A program made the translations under genes and the position numbers. From assembly GCA_905207485.1 (NCBI GenBank), contig CAJLLL010000020.1, forward strand, positions 1-32,766: a stretch of 32,766 bases of DNA, given 5' to 3'. Shown here piece after piece: positions 25,411-32,503 of this stretch; position 1 is the stretch's first letter; each line of letters starts with the position of its first letter. The stretch comes from an uncultured Phascolarctobacterium sp. Its GTDB lineage: Bacteria; Bacillota; Negativicutes; Acidaminococcales; Acidaminococcaceae. The notes beneath the pieces were generated by a model. It had not been told where the DNA came from, made no database searches, and saw nothing but the letters and a program-made list of their open reading frames with translations.

Positions 25411-27198
25411 TTAATACAAGTTTTTAATCGCATCTTTTATTTTCTGGCTTTCTGCAAGTTCCTGCAAAAAGCGGCTGTCCCCCAAACGTTCATATTCATC
25501 GGCAAGCATCCTGTGTTTTTCATACAGTGCTTCCAACCTGCCTTTGTTCATAGTGCGGATGCAGTCTTCAACAAGTTTTTCCTCATCGCCGGGCTGCATA
25601 TTTTTTGCCATAATAGCAGCAAATTCTGCCGCCACCTGCGGATTAAGGCTTCTGAAAAGTTCTGCCGCCGCATCGCCTTCCGGCGATTTTACAAGCTGCT
25701 CTGTCAGGGCATTGTAAATTTCCTTATGTTCCGGCGTTTTAAATCCGGCCTGTTCTATCTTATCCCTGTATAACAAAAGCAGCCTTAAATTTTTGGCAAG
25801 TATATTCAAAAGCTGACGTTCAGCTTCATCTTCCGCCCCTGCAGAGCGTACCGTTTTTGTCTGCTGTACCTGCTGCACAGGCTCCCGCCTGCCGTTTTTA
25901 CGTGCAAGTTTGCGGTATTCGCTCATAATAAGGCTCTCATCTATGGTTAAAAGCTGCGCAAGCCTGCTAATATGACTGGCAACTTCTATATCATTTTTAC
26001 ATTCTAACAGGAATGGTAGTATATTCGACACAGCTTCGACTTTTCCTGCTAAATTTGAAACATTATTTTGCGCTATTGTCTGCCGCATCTGAAAATCAAT
26101 CCCGTCAGACGCATTTTTTATAAGTTCAAGGTAAGCATCAGTGCCGTGTCTGCGCACAAATTCGTCCGGGTCCTTGCCATCCGGCACTGCCAGAACCTTT
26201 ACTTTAAGCCCGGCAGCACGGGCAATGCTTACAGCCCTTATATCGGCGCGTAAGCCTGCTTCATCGCTGTCATACGAAAATATAACTTCATCGCACACGC
26301 GCGCCAAAAGTTTTGCCTGTTCTGCCGAAAACGCTGTGCCCATAGAAGCTACAGCCCAGTCAATGCCCGCGGCATGCAGGCTGATAGCATCCATATAGCC
26401 TTCTACTATAATTGCCTGCCTTCTTTGTTTAATTTCTTTTAAAGCGGCATGCAGGCCAAACAACAAAGTACGTTTATTAAACCATTCTGTTTCGGCAGTA
26501 TTCATGTATTTTGCCGTATCGGCATTTTGTTCAAGAGTGCGCCCGCCAAAACCAACTACATGGCCTCGCGCATCCTCAATAGGTATCATTACGCGCCCGC
26601 GGAACTTATCGTAAGCTCCGTGCCTGCCTTTAATTGCAAGCCCTGCCTTTATTAAAAGTTCTTCACGGCAGCCGCGTTTGCCAAGCGCTTTTACAAGCGA
26701 TGTATAAACCGGCAGCGATACGCCGATGGAAAATTTTTCAATTATTGCAGGAGTAATGCCCCTGCCGGCAAGATATTTCTGTGCAATTTTGCCGTATTCG
26801 CTCTTGGCAAGGCACGCCTGATAAAAGCGTGTTGCCAATTCGTTAGCAGCAATAATTTCTTTCGCTTCTTTTTCGCGTTCAATTTCCTGTTTTGTTTTTT
26901 CACGCTCCGGAATGGGAATGCCGAGTTTATTCGCCAAAATTTTCAGCGCATCCTGAAAGGTGCAGTTTTCTATCTTCATGATGAAAGAAAAAATATCGCC
27001 CCCAGCGTGGCAGCCAAAACAGTAAAAAAAGTTTTTATCCGGCGATACCGAAAACGACGGCGTTTTTTCACCATGAAAAGGACAGCAGCCCCAATAGCTG
27101 CTGCCGCGTTTTTTCAGCGGTACATATTCCGAAACTATCTCGACGATATTTGCCTGTGAGCGGACCTGCTCTTTAAAATCATCAAACATACTGCTCAT
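25411..27198 (-). CDS. dnaG: DNA primase
   Basis: Synthesises RNA primers at the replication fork. The N-terminal CHC2 zinc finger has ligands C39, H42, C60 and C63 (CCPFHGEKTPSF, YCFGCHAGGD). The Toprim catalytic glutamate lies in VEGYMD (265-270), with further acidic residues in FSYDSDEAG. The C-terminal part, which binds the replicative helicase, is less conserved. The ATG at 27198 (595 aa) follows GGGAGCAAGG; the open frame starts at 27228 but without a ribosome site. It sits between dgt and rpoD and is likely one transcript with both. Confidence 0.97.
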   Translation of the reverse strand: MSSMFDDFKEQVRSQANIVEIVSEYVPLKKRGSSYWGCCPFHGEKTPSFSVSPDKNFFYCFGCHAGGDIFSFIMKIENCTFQDALKILANKLGIPIPEREKTKQEIEREKEAKEIIAANELATRFYQACLAKSEYGKIAQKYLAGRGITPAIIEKFSIGVSLPVYTSLVKALGKRGCREELLIKAGLAIKGRHGAYDKFRGRVMIPIEDARGHVVGFGGRTLEQNADTAKYMNTAETEWFNKRTLLFGLHAALKEIKQRRQAIIVEGYMDAISLHAAGIDWAVASMGTAFSAEQAKLLARVCDEVIFSYDSDEAGLRADIRAVSIARAAGLKVKVLAVPDGKDPDEFVRRHGTDAYLELIKNASDGIDFQMRQTIAQNNVSNLAGKVEAVSNILPFLLECKNDIEVASHISRLAQLLTIDESLIMSEYRKLARKNGRREPVQQVQQTKTVRSAGAEDEAERQLLNILAKNLRLLLLYRDKIEQAGFKTPEHKEIYNALTEQLVKSPEGDAAAELFRSLNPQVAAEFAAIMAKNMQPGDEEKLVEDCIRTMNKGRLEALYEKHRMLADEYERLGDSRFLQELAESQKIKDAIKNLY

Positions 27199-27255
27199 TT
27201 GCCTTGCTCCCGTCACTTTAAATATCATCTGCTTTATTTATATTCAATATCTAAA

Positions 27256-27272
27256 TTAAAAATCCTCTTTTT
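27256..27272. repeat. 17-base repeat, copy 1 (upstream of dnaG)
   Basis: TTAAAAATCCTCTTTTT occurs here between dgt and dnaG and identically at 30416-30432 upstream of the ccpN-like gene, in the same orientation relative to both genes. The core is an AAAAA/TTTTT inverted repeat. Its meaning is unknown. Confidence 0.5.
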
Positions 27273-27300
27273 TATTAAATATAATTTATTTTTCACTACA

Positions 27301-28284
27301 TTATATAACCGGCAAAAAATACCGGCTGAATAGCTGCACTGCCGCAGCATCGGTTAAACTGGCAATAAAATCCACAACCGCCTGCTCTTTGCCGAAAACT
27401 TTGGCGGCTTCAGCGTATTCACGCGGCAGCATTGCAGGCTGTTTCATATACAAATCAAGCAAAGTAGTTACAACGTGCTCTGCCTTGCGGTGTTCCTGCG
27501 TAAGCTCAGGCGAACAGTACACATAATCAAACATAAAGCAGCGGAATTCATCCATTGCTTCTTCATAATATTTGTCCATTATAATTTCCGGTTTGCCAAG
27601 CGAATTTTCGACAACATTGCGCACCAGAATATCCAAAATCTGGCTTGGCTGCGTGCCCAAACGCATGGCAACAACGCCCGGCAGTTTTTCCGGCCCGATA
27701 ATGCCAACCTTGCAGCCGTCATCAAAATCGTGGCACAGATAGGCAATGCGGTCGCAGCGGCGCACAATCTGCCCTTCCAAAGTTTTCGGCAGCGTATCGC
27801 CGGTATGATTTACTATGGCATCCTGCACATCCAGCGTTAAATTCAGCCCACGCCCGTCACGACCATAATATTTAACCACCCGCAGGCTCTGCTCGTTGTG
27901 CTTAAAATGCCCGGTATAAGCATTAATGGCACGCTCTCCTGCATGGCCAAAAGGCGTATGCCCCAAATCATGCCCCAACGCAGCAGCTTCGGTTAAATCT
28001 TCGTTTAAACGCAGTGCCCTGGCAATTGTCCTGGCAATTTGCGATACTTCCATGCTGTGCGTAAGGCGCGTACGGTAATGGTCGCCGGCATTTAAATAAA
28101 CCTGCGTTTTATGCTTTAATTTACGGAAAGCCATACTGTGAATAATTCTGTCCCTGTCACGCTGGTAAGCAGTACGCAGTTCATCCGGCTCCTCTAACTT
28201 TTCACGCACGGCAGCGGCACTTTTCTGTGCCCATGATGCCAGTATTTTTTCTTCTGTTGCTTCACTTAATTCTCTAATGCCCAT
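27301..28284 (-). CDS. dgt: dGTPase-like deoxynucleotide triphosphohydrolase (HD domain)
   Basis: An HD-superfamily phosphohydrolase of the Dgt type, which splits dNTPs into nucleoside and triphosphate. The metal ligands are visible as H76 in RLTHSMEV and the HD pair in ALGHDLGHTPFGHAGE (about 102-117). The 327-aa length with the ATG at 28284 corresponds to the short bacterial form. A GTG nine bases upstream lies inside the AAAGGTG ribosome site, so the ATG is preferred. It begins the dgt-dnaG-rpoD series; a role in nucleotide-pool control near primase is an inference. Confidence 0.92.
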   Translation of the reverse strand: MGIRELSEATEEKILASWAQKSAAAVREKLEEPDELRTAYQRDRDRIIHSMAFRKLKHKTQVYLNAGDHYRTRLTHSMEVSQIARTIARALRLNEDLTEAAALGHDLGHTPFGHAGERAINAYTGHFKHNEQSLRVVKYYGRDGRGLNLTLDVQDAIVNHTGDTLPKTLEGQIVRRCDRIAYLCHDFDDGCKVGIIGPEKLPGVVAMRLGTQPSQILDILVRNVVENSLGKPEIIMDKYYEEAMDEFRCFMFDYVYCSPELTQEHRKAEHVVTTLLDLYMKQPAMLPREYAEAAKVFGKEQAVVDFIASLTDAAAVQLFSRYFLPVI

Positions 28285-28304
28285 CCGTTTCACCTTTATT
28301 TCAC

Positions 28305-28333
28305 TTAATACGCCTTGCCGCGCGCAGCGTCAA
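28305..28333 (-). promoter_or_regulatory. dgt-dnaG-rpoD promoter
   Basis: On the minus strand TTGACG (28333-28328) and TATTAA (28310-28305) are 17 bases apart, about 20 bases before the dgt start. It overlaps the opposing lptA promoter. Confidence 0.65.
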
Positions 28334-28343
28334 AGTCTATAAT
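28315..28343 (+). promoter_or_regulatory. lptA promoter
   Basis: TTGCCG (28315-28320) and TATAAT (28338-28343) are 17 bases apart, about 32 bases before the lptA start. It is interleaved with the dgt promoter on the other strand. Confidence 0.65.
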
Positions 28344-28374
28344 AGTAGTATATTCTTTAAACAACGAGGTTTTG

Positions 28375-28848
28375 ATGATGAAAAAAATTTTTGCCATTGT
28401 TTTTATGTTTATATTTATGCTCGTCCCCACGGCACTTGCCTCTGAACCTGCCATCAGCAGCGACAGCCAGACTTTCAACCCCTTTACCGGCGTGTACGAT
28501 TTAAAAGGACACGTCCATGTTGATTTGGGTGACCGTGTTATCGACGGCGATACCGCGCAGGTATATTTATATCAGCTAAAAGTAGTTGCCAAAGGCAATA
28601 TCAGCCTTACCGACAAACCAACAGGCATTCATTTTGACTGCGACCAGGTTGACGTTATCGGCAATGAAAAAACAGCCTACGTAAGCGGCAACATGGTATT
28701 TACGCAGGACGATTTGCGCATTACCGCCGACAGCGGCAGCTTTAACTGGAAAACAAAAAATGCTGTGTTCAGCGGCAATGTAAATGTTAACGGCACGCCG
28801 CATCAGGGCGATGTAACCTATAACGTCCGCGACAAAAAATTTTTATAA
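28375..28848 (+). CDS. LptA/OstA-like secreted LPS-transport protein
   Basis: A 157-aa exported protein. Residues 1-23 are a Sec signal peptide (MMKKIFAIVFMFIFMLVPTALA) with likely cleavage after ALA. The remainder is an OstA/LptA-like beta-jellyroll of short repeated strands (FNPFTGVYDLKGHVHVD, TAYVSGNMVFTQDDLRITAD, NAVFSGNVNVNG). In diderms LptA forms the periplasmic bridge that carries LPS to the outer membrane. It is a single gene here, not next to lptB or lptC. The ATG pair at 28375/28378 has GAGG 5 bases upstream; the open frame extends back to 28315 through the promoter. Confidence 0.82.
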   Translation: MMKKIFAIVFMFIFMLVPTALASEPAISSDSQTFNPFTGVYDLKGHVHVDLGDRVIDGDTAQVYLYQLKVVAKGNISLTDKPTGIHFDCDQVDVIGNEKTAYVSGNMVFTQDDLRITADSGSFNWKTKNAVFSGNVNVNGTPHQGDVTYNVRDKKFL

Positions 28849-28854
28849 CAGTTT

Positions 28855-28885
28855 AAATAACCCCCGTACTAAGCGGGGGTTATTT
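28855..28885. terminator. Bidirectional terminator between lptA and PPDK regulatory gene
   Basis: A 12-bp stem (AAATAACCCCCG at 28855-28866 with CGGGGGTTATTT at 28874-28885) with A/T flanks separates two convergent genes. Confidence 0.9.
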
Positions 28886-29710
28886 TTATATGTGCCTGTC
28901 TCTGTTTTTTTGTACGTAATCGAGTATAATACCTGCCGTTTCTTCAATGGCACGGTTAGATACATTAATAATTTTGCAGTGCACGCGGCGCATAATTGCC
29001 TTGGCATATTCAAGTTCTTCGCTGATGCGCCTTACATCCGCATAATTGGCGCCGTCGCTTAAGCCCATGGTTTTCAAACGTTCGCTGCGGATTTCATTCA
29101 GTTTAAACGGGTCAATCAAAAGCCCGATAATTTTATGAGGCGGTACTTTAAAAAGTTCCTCCGGAGGCGTAATTTCCGGCACCAAAGGCACATTGGCAAC
29201 TTTAAGCTGTTTATGTGCAAGATACATGCTGAGCGGCGTTTTACTGGTACGGCTTACGCCGATAAGCACCACATCCGCCTTTAAAAGCCCCAGCGGATTT
29301 TTGCCATCATCATATTTAACGGCAAACTCAATCGCTTCAACACGTTTAAAATATTCATGGTCAAGCGCATGAATAAGCCCTGCCTGGTTTTTCGGCAAAA
29401 GGCCGGAAGTTTTTTCGATAGCTTTCAGCATCGGCCCTAAAACATCGATAACCTCAACATCAAGTTCCATTGCCTTTTGCATAATATGCTCGCGCAGTTC
29501 CGGCGATACAATGGTATAGCAAACAATACCGCCGCATTCTTTGGCTTCTTCAAGAATTTTTTCCACCTGCTGCGCATCTTTGATATATGGTACGCGGATA
29601 ACGTCAAATTTTTCCTGCACAAACTGGCTGGTCGTCGCCTTTACTACAGATTCTGCCGTTTCGCCGATAGAATCGGATACAGCGTAAATTACCGGTGTCT
29701 TAGCTATGAT
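28886..29710 (-). CDS. Pyruvate, phosphate dikinase regulatory protein (DUF299), non-AUG start
   Basis: A bifunctional kinase/pyrophosphorylase that inactivates PPDK by ADP-dependent threonine phosphorylation and reverses it with phosphate. The conserved N-terminal VIYAVSDSIGETAESVV and the P-loop-like GVSRTSKTPLSMYLA (about 150-165) identify the family. The first ATG/GTG/TTG in frame is a GTG at 29620, which would delete the N-terminal motif. The coding frame continues upstream without stops to ATT (29713), ATC (29710) or ATA (29707), just after an AAGGGGG ribosome site. An in-frame stop lies above that. I use ATC at 29710 (about 274 aa); the choice among the three is uncertain. The start lies inside the last codons of the ccpN-like gene, so coupling is likely. 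Confidence 0.85.
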   Translation of the reverse strand: MIAKTPVIYAVSDSIGETAESVVKATTSQFVQEKFDVIRVPYIKDAQQVEKILEEAKECGGIVCYTIVSPELREHIMQKAMELDVEVIDVLGPMLKAIEKTSGLLPKNQAGLIHALDHEYFKRVEAIEFAVKYDDGKNPLGLLKADVVLIGVSRTSKTPLSMYLAHKQLKVANVPLVPEITPPEELFKVPPHKIIGLLIDPFKLNEIRSERLKTMGLSDGANYADVRRISEELEYAKAIMRRVHCKIINVSNRAIEETAGIILDYVQKNRDRHI

Positions 29711-30362
29711 AATTGCCCCCTTTTCCCTCTGCCAAATCTACAAGCAAACGGGTAAAATTAGTTTTCGTAATTCTGCCTACAACCTCGTAGCTGCGGCTGC
29801 CTTCTTCAATGCAGCGCACAACAGGCAGGCAGTCAATCTCATTGTCAATAATTTTGCGTGCCGCTGCAGCAACGGAATCCTCCGGCGTTACCACAATCAG
29901 TTTGGAAAGCGGCGTCATTACCATTACAACCGGCACTTCACGCAGGTTGTAATTATTGTTAATGGCAGCCTTCAGCAAATCCTTGCGCGAAACAACGCCT
30001 GCCAAAAGCCCGGCATCATCAATAACAAATACCGTGCCGACATCTTCCAAAAACATAGTGATAACAGCTTCATAAGCGCTTTTATCGTGGCTTACCGCAA
30101 CCGGTACGGACTGCAAATCACGCACACAGATGCCGGAAATTTCTTCCATAAGCATGCCCAAAGTATTTTTGCCGGTAAAAAAGTACCCAACTTTAGGCCT
30201 CGCGTCCAAAATGCCGCCCATAACAAGTATTGCCAAATCACTGCGCAAAGCAGCGCGCGTAACGTTAAGCCGTTCCGCAATGTGCTCGCCGGTAATAGGC
30301 CCGTCCTGTCTTACAATCTCAGCTATACGCTTTTGCCTTGTACTTAAAGAAATTGTCCTCAT
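29700..30362 (-). CDS. CcpN-like transcriptional repressor (HTH + two CBS domains)
   Basis: A 220-aa regulator. An N-terminal HTH (residues 1-60, RIAEIVRQDGPITGEHIAERLNVTR) is followed by DARPKVGYFFTG and two CBS domains (about 75-135 and 145-210), the CcpN layout. In Bacillus CcpN represses gluconeogenic genes (gapB, pckA) and lies directly upstream of the PPDK regulatory gene, exactly as here. The ATG at 30362 matches the usual N-terminus, although its AAGGGG site is unusually close; a TTG at 30380 is the alternative. A TATACT -10-like element lies at about 30400. Confidence 0.9.
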   Translation of the reverse strand: MRTISLSTRQKRIAEIVRQDGPITGEHIAERLNVTRAALRSDLAILVMGGILDARPKVGYFFTGKNTLGMLMEEISGICVRDLQSVPVAVSHDKSAYEAVITMFLEDVGTVFVIDDAGLLAGVVSRKDLLKAAINNNYNLREVPVVMVMTPLSKLIVVTPEDSVAAAARKIIDNEIDCLPVVRCIEEGSRSYEVVGRITKTNFTRLLVDLAEGKGGNYHS

Positions 30363-30415
30363 CCCCTTCTGCCGTTCCAAAATAACACATATATTATTAG
30401 TATACGCTATATATT

Positions 30416-30432
30416 TTAAAAATCCTCTTTTT
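30416..30432. repeat. 17-base repeat, copy 2 (upstream of ccpN-like gene)
   Basis: Identical to 27256-27272. Here it lies next to the -10-like TATACT of the ccpN-like gene, so it may be part of the promoter region. Confidence 0.5.
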
Positions 30433-30515
30433 GGTAATATATTTTTCTTAACTTATCACAAATTATACACTTTTGCAAACTCTTTGCAACATAGTAGCGC
30501 TTAGAGCCTGATACA

Positions 30516-30524
30516 TGCTATAAT
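30516..30524 (+). promoter_or_regulatory. Extended -10 promoter for the copper-amine-oxidase-domain gene
   Basis: TGCTATAAT at 30516-30524 is an extended -10 element (TGn plus perfect TATAAT), which can work without a good -35; none is visible. It lies 33 bases before the ATG. Confidence 0.55.
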
Positions 30525-30557
30525 ATTTGCAAGTTACCCAATAAAGGAGTGCATAAT

Positions 30558-31469
30558 ATGAAAAAAATACTTGCAGCAGCAATGTGCATGATGATTTTAG
30601 GCAGCACCGCCTTCGCTCAAAATGCCCCGAAAGAACTGGCAATGTCCGGCACAGCCATTGAAAACAACGGCCGCATGGTTACTATTCAAAATGAAAATAA
30701 ACCGTTTGATAAGGTTGCCCTGCATATTACGGAAGATACTTTTTTAATTGATAACGGCACAGGTTACTACATTGGCGCAAACGATATCGAAAAAGATGAA
30801 CATGTAAACGCATGGTACGGACCGGCGCTCACCCGCAGCCTTCCGCCTCAGGGTAAAGCTGATGCCATTATTGCCGGTGATGAAAAAAAGGGTTCTGCAT
30901 TTACCTATTTTAATATCGGCAAAATAGAACCGCAGGAAGATGGCAGCGTGCGTGTGCTGAACGTAAATGAAACACAGTATGTAACTATCTCCCCCATTGT
31001 TTACCCGGAAGTTAGCGAACTTAAAGCAGGCGATAAAATGCTTTTGTGGTATAACTTTACTACATTAAGCCTGCCCGGACAGGCAACTGCTACCAAAGCA
31101 GTGCTTTTGCAAAAAGGCCTGGCTGATATTAACATCAGCACCACTGCCGGCGTAATTGCCATGGAAGGCAAAGAACTGGCTGACGTGAAACTTATGGAAA
31201 AAAATAACACGCTGTACGTTCCTCTGCGCCAGGTTGCCGAAGCGCTGGGTTACACCGTAACCTGGAACAACGACGCGCAAACCGCGGTTGTTTATAACGG
31301 ACCCCGCAGCGCAGTATGCACTGTCGGCAGCGACGACTACGGCAAACAACGTATGCGTGTAAAATTGCAATACAAACCGGAACTTGTTGACAGCACCTTA
31401 ATGGTGCCAGTAGAAATGCTGCAATATGTAATGGATTATAGCGTAAAAATCAGCGCAGCACATGTATGA
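30558..31469 (+). CDS. Secreted copper amine oxidase N-terminal (stalk) domain protein
   Basis: A 303-aa exported protein. Residues 1-21 are a signal peptide (MKKILAAAMCMMILGSTAFA, then Q). Residues 25-190 are a beta-rich region with no family I recognise. Residues 200-303 match the copper-amine-oxidase N-terminal-like domain (LYVPLRQVAEALGYTVTWNNDAQTAVV, MVPVEMLQYVM), a surface or cell-wall module found without any oxidase in many Clostridia and Negativicutes. There are no copper or TPQ catalytic residues, so it is not an enzyme of that class. The ATG at 30558 follows AAAGGAG; a GTG at 30549 lies inside that site. It is monocistronic, bounded by a strong terminator. Confidence 0.85.
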   Translation: MKKILAAAMCMMILGSTAFAQNAPKELAMSGTAIENNGRMVTIQNENKPFDKVALHITEDTFLIDNGTGYYIGANDIEKDEHVNAWYGPALTRSLPPQGKADAIIAGDEKKGSAFTYFNIGKIEPQEDGSVRVLNVNETQYVTISPIVYPEVSELKAGDKMLLWYNFTTLSLPGQATATKAVLLQKGLADINISTTAGVIAMEGKELADVKLMEKNNTLYVPLRQVAEALGYTVTWNNDAQTAVVYNGPRSAVCTVGSDDYGKQRMRVKLQYKPELVDSTLMVPVEMLQYVMDYSVKISAAHV

Positions 31470-31499
31470 TGTGAAAATTTAGTTAGATAGTAGTATTAT

Positions 31500-31536
31500 A
31501 AATCACCCTCTATGACTTTATCATAGAGGGTGATTT
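31500..31536. terminator. Strong terminator after the stalk-domain gene
   Basis: A 16-bp perfect stem (31500-31515 with 31521-31536, core CACCCTCTATGA/TCATAGAGGGTG) and a 5-base loop, followed by TTGTTTT. It insulates the CRISPR/phage region from the upstream gene and may also stop antisense transcription from the array. Confidence 0.9.
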
Positions 31537-31556
31537 TGTTTTACAGTATGTCCCGA

Positions 31557-31588
31557 CTTAATATCCACGCTGCCCTTGTGGGTAGGAC
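31557..31588 (-). repeat. Decayed CRISPR repeat, left outlier
   Basis: It aligns to the array consensus at about 25 of 33 positions with one deletion. The block ATCCACGCTGCCC is identical and is followed by TGTGGG and a degraded TAGGAC. The central hairpin (CTGCCC with GGGTAG) can still form with one wobble pair. It lies 915 bases left of the next repeat, so it is cut off from the array by the phage fragment. Confidence 0.75.
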
Positions 31589-31623
31589 ACTAAAATTAAA
31601 CACTGAAAAAATACGAAAAGGAA

Positions 31624-32067
31624 ATGGTGAAACTTGACCACGGAACTGCTATAATAGTTACCAAAGAAGGTAAGGTATTCAGCGTTGTTGGTGAAGAAGG
31701 CAGCGTTTATTTTCGTAATGTTGGCGAAGATGCTTTAAACGGCGCAACCGTTACGCATAACCACCCAGCTAAATTAACAAGGTATTCCTTTAGTAAATAT
31801 GATTTAAAAGAGTTCATGGATTTAAAATTAAAACGCCTTAGAGGTATTGATGATAAGTTTGTTTATGAAATTATAGCAAATGAAGATACAAACTTTGTTA
31901 CAGGGCAGAAAATTGAATATGAATATAATAATACAGGGCTAAAAGGATTGTTGGATAAAAGGTTCAAAGGCGAAGCACCTGTAGACGATGATGAAGAATT
32001 CCATGAAGTTAATAAAATATTAGCGGAAATTTATAATTACCAGTATAGGAGAATGCCTCGTGAGTAA
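31624..32067 (+). CDS. C-terminal fragment of a phage minor head protein (HNHP domain)
   Basis: A 147-aa product beginning MVKLDHGTAII. It contains VTHNHPAKLTRYSFSKYDLKEF (about 43-64), the HNHP-SFS pattern of a JAB/MPN-like domain that is common at the C-terminus of SPP1 gp7/Mu gpF-type phage head morphogenesis proteins. The N-terminal head domain is absent. The frame stays open upstream for eight codons without an ATG (to a stop at 31597-31599), consistent with a gene cut near the decayed repeat. AAAAGGA lies only one or two bases before the ATG, so GTG at 31627 could be the start. Function of the isolated domain is unknown. Confidence 0.6.
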   Translation: MVKLDHGTAIIVTKEGKVFSVVGEEGSVYFRNVGEDALNGATVTHNHPAKLTRYSFSKYDLKEFMDLKLKRLRGIDDKFVYEIIANEDTNFVTGQKIEYEYNNTGLKGLLDKRFKGEAPVDDDEEFHEVNKILAEIYNYQYRRMPRE

Positions 32068-32284
32068 GAAAGATGAGTTAAATGCAGAACGGAAGAAGTT
32101 GTTTGATGAACATAGAAAATTCATTGATGAAATCGCCAAAAAAAGTTTTGAATGGTCGATAAAAAACCATAAAGGTGGACTTGATGGTTATAATCCGTAT
32201 GATGAAGAATATAGAAAAGTAAACATAAAATTTTTAGAAAAAGTAAAAAAATTAGATGCTGAAATAGAAAAATTAAAAGATTAA
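32060..32284 (+). CDS. Small charged phage protein
   Basis: A 74-aa, Lys/Glu-rich and probably largely helical protein (MSKKDELNAERKKLFDEHRK at the start, VKKLDAEIEKLKD at the end). It starts at GTG 32060 with AGGAGA 8 bases upstream and overlaps the previous gene by 8 bases, a typical phage junction. Small proteins of this type often follow minor head genes in phages of Firmicutes; I do not recognise a named family. A terminator follows at once. Confidence 0.6.
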   Translation: MSKKDELNAERKKLFDEHRKFIDEIAKKSFEWSIKNHKGGLDGYNPYDEEYRKVNIKFLEKVKKLDAEIEKLKD

Positions 32285-32286
32285 CC

Positions 32287-32316
32287 GCGCTTATGTTTTT
32301 ACATAGGCGCTTTTTT
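32287..32316 (+). terminator. Terminator after the small phage gene
   Basis: A 10-bp stem (GCGCTTATGT at 32287-32296 with ACATAGGCGC at 32301-32310, one wobble pair) followed by T6. Confidence 0.75.
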
Positions 32317-32356
32317 ATGCCCGAATTTAAGGGGGTGAAGAAGTTGATTGTATAAC

Positions 32357-32380
32357 GCCGCTGTTAAAGCGGCTTTTTTT
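32357..32380 (+). terminator. Second terminator-like hairpin in the phage fragment
   Basis: A 6-bp GC stem (GCCGCT/AGCGGC, loop GTTAA) followed by T7. Between the two hairpins only a 12-codon reading frame (32317-32355) is open, with no clear ribosome site. Confidence 0.7.
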
Positions 32381-32412
32381 ATACCTAAAATAAAATCCGG
32401 AAGGAGCAAATT

Positions 32413-32484
32413 ATGAATATTGAGGAAATTTACGCATTTTTAAACAAAACGCAGGACGATGAATTATTTGCTAAAACGCTCTAA
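32413..32484 (+). pseudogene. Truncated phage gene, possibly the scaffold-type gene start
   Basis: A strong GGAAGGAG site 7 bases upstream leads into ATG and 23 codons (MNIEEIYAFLNKTQDDELFA...) before a TAA. After the stop the frame stays open (IVTNAIDLN) to the decayed repeat at 32504. This suggests the 5' end of a longer gene that gained a stop and lost its body. Position after minor head and small genes would suit a scaffold-like gene, but this is inference. Confidence 0.5.
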
Positions 32485-32503
32485 ATAGTTACCAATGCCA
32501 TCG

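Larger units (their letters stand above)
31589..32503 (+). mobile_element. Phage head-gene fragment between CRISPR repeats
   Basis: About 0.9 kb of phage-like sequence is bordered exactly by two decayed CRISPR repeats. It carries, in phage order, the C-terminal part of a minor head protein, a small charged protein and the start of a further gene, all on the plus strand. The left end cuts into the head protein and the right end cuts into the third gene. There is no integrase, att site or terminal repeat visible, so this is a remnant rather than a mobile unit. Confidence 0.65.

Noticed and set aside
30558..31469. An active copper amine oxidase
   Set aside because: Only the N-terminal stalk-type domain is present and the catalytic domain is absent.
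32317..32355. A 12-codon frame between the two phage hairpins
   Set aside because: Too short and without a clear ribosome site to call a gene; noted only as possible leader.
31589..32503. An intact insertion sequence or integron-like cassette between the repeats
   Set aside because: No transposase, integrase, terminal inverted repeat or target duplication is visible; gene content is phage head genes.
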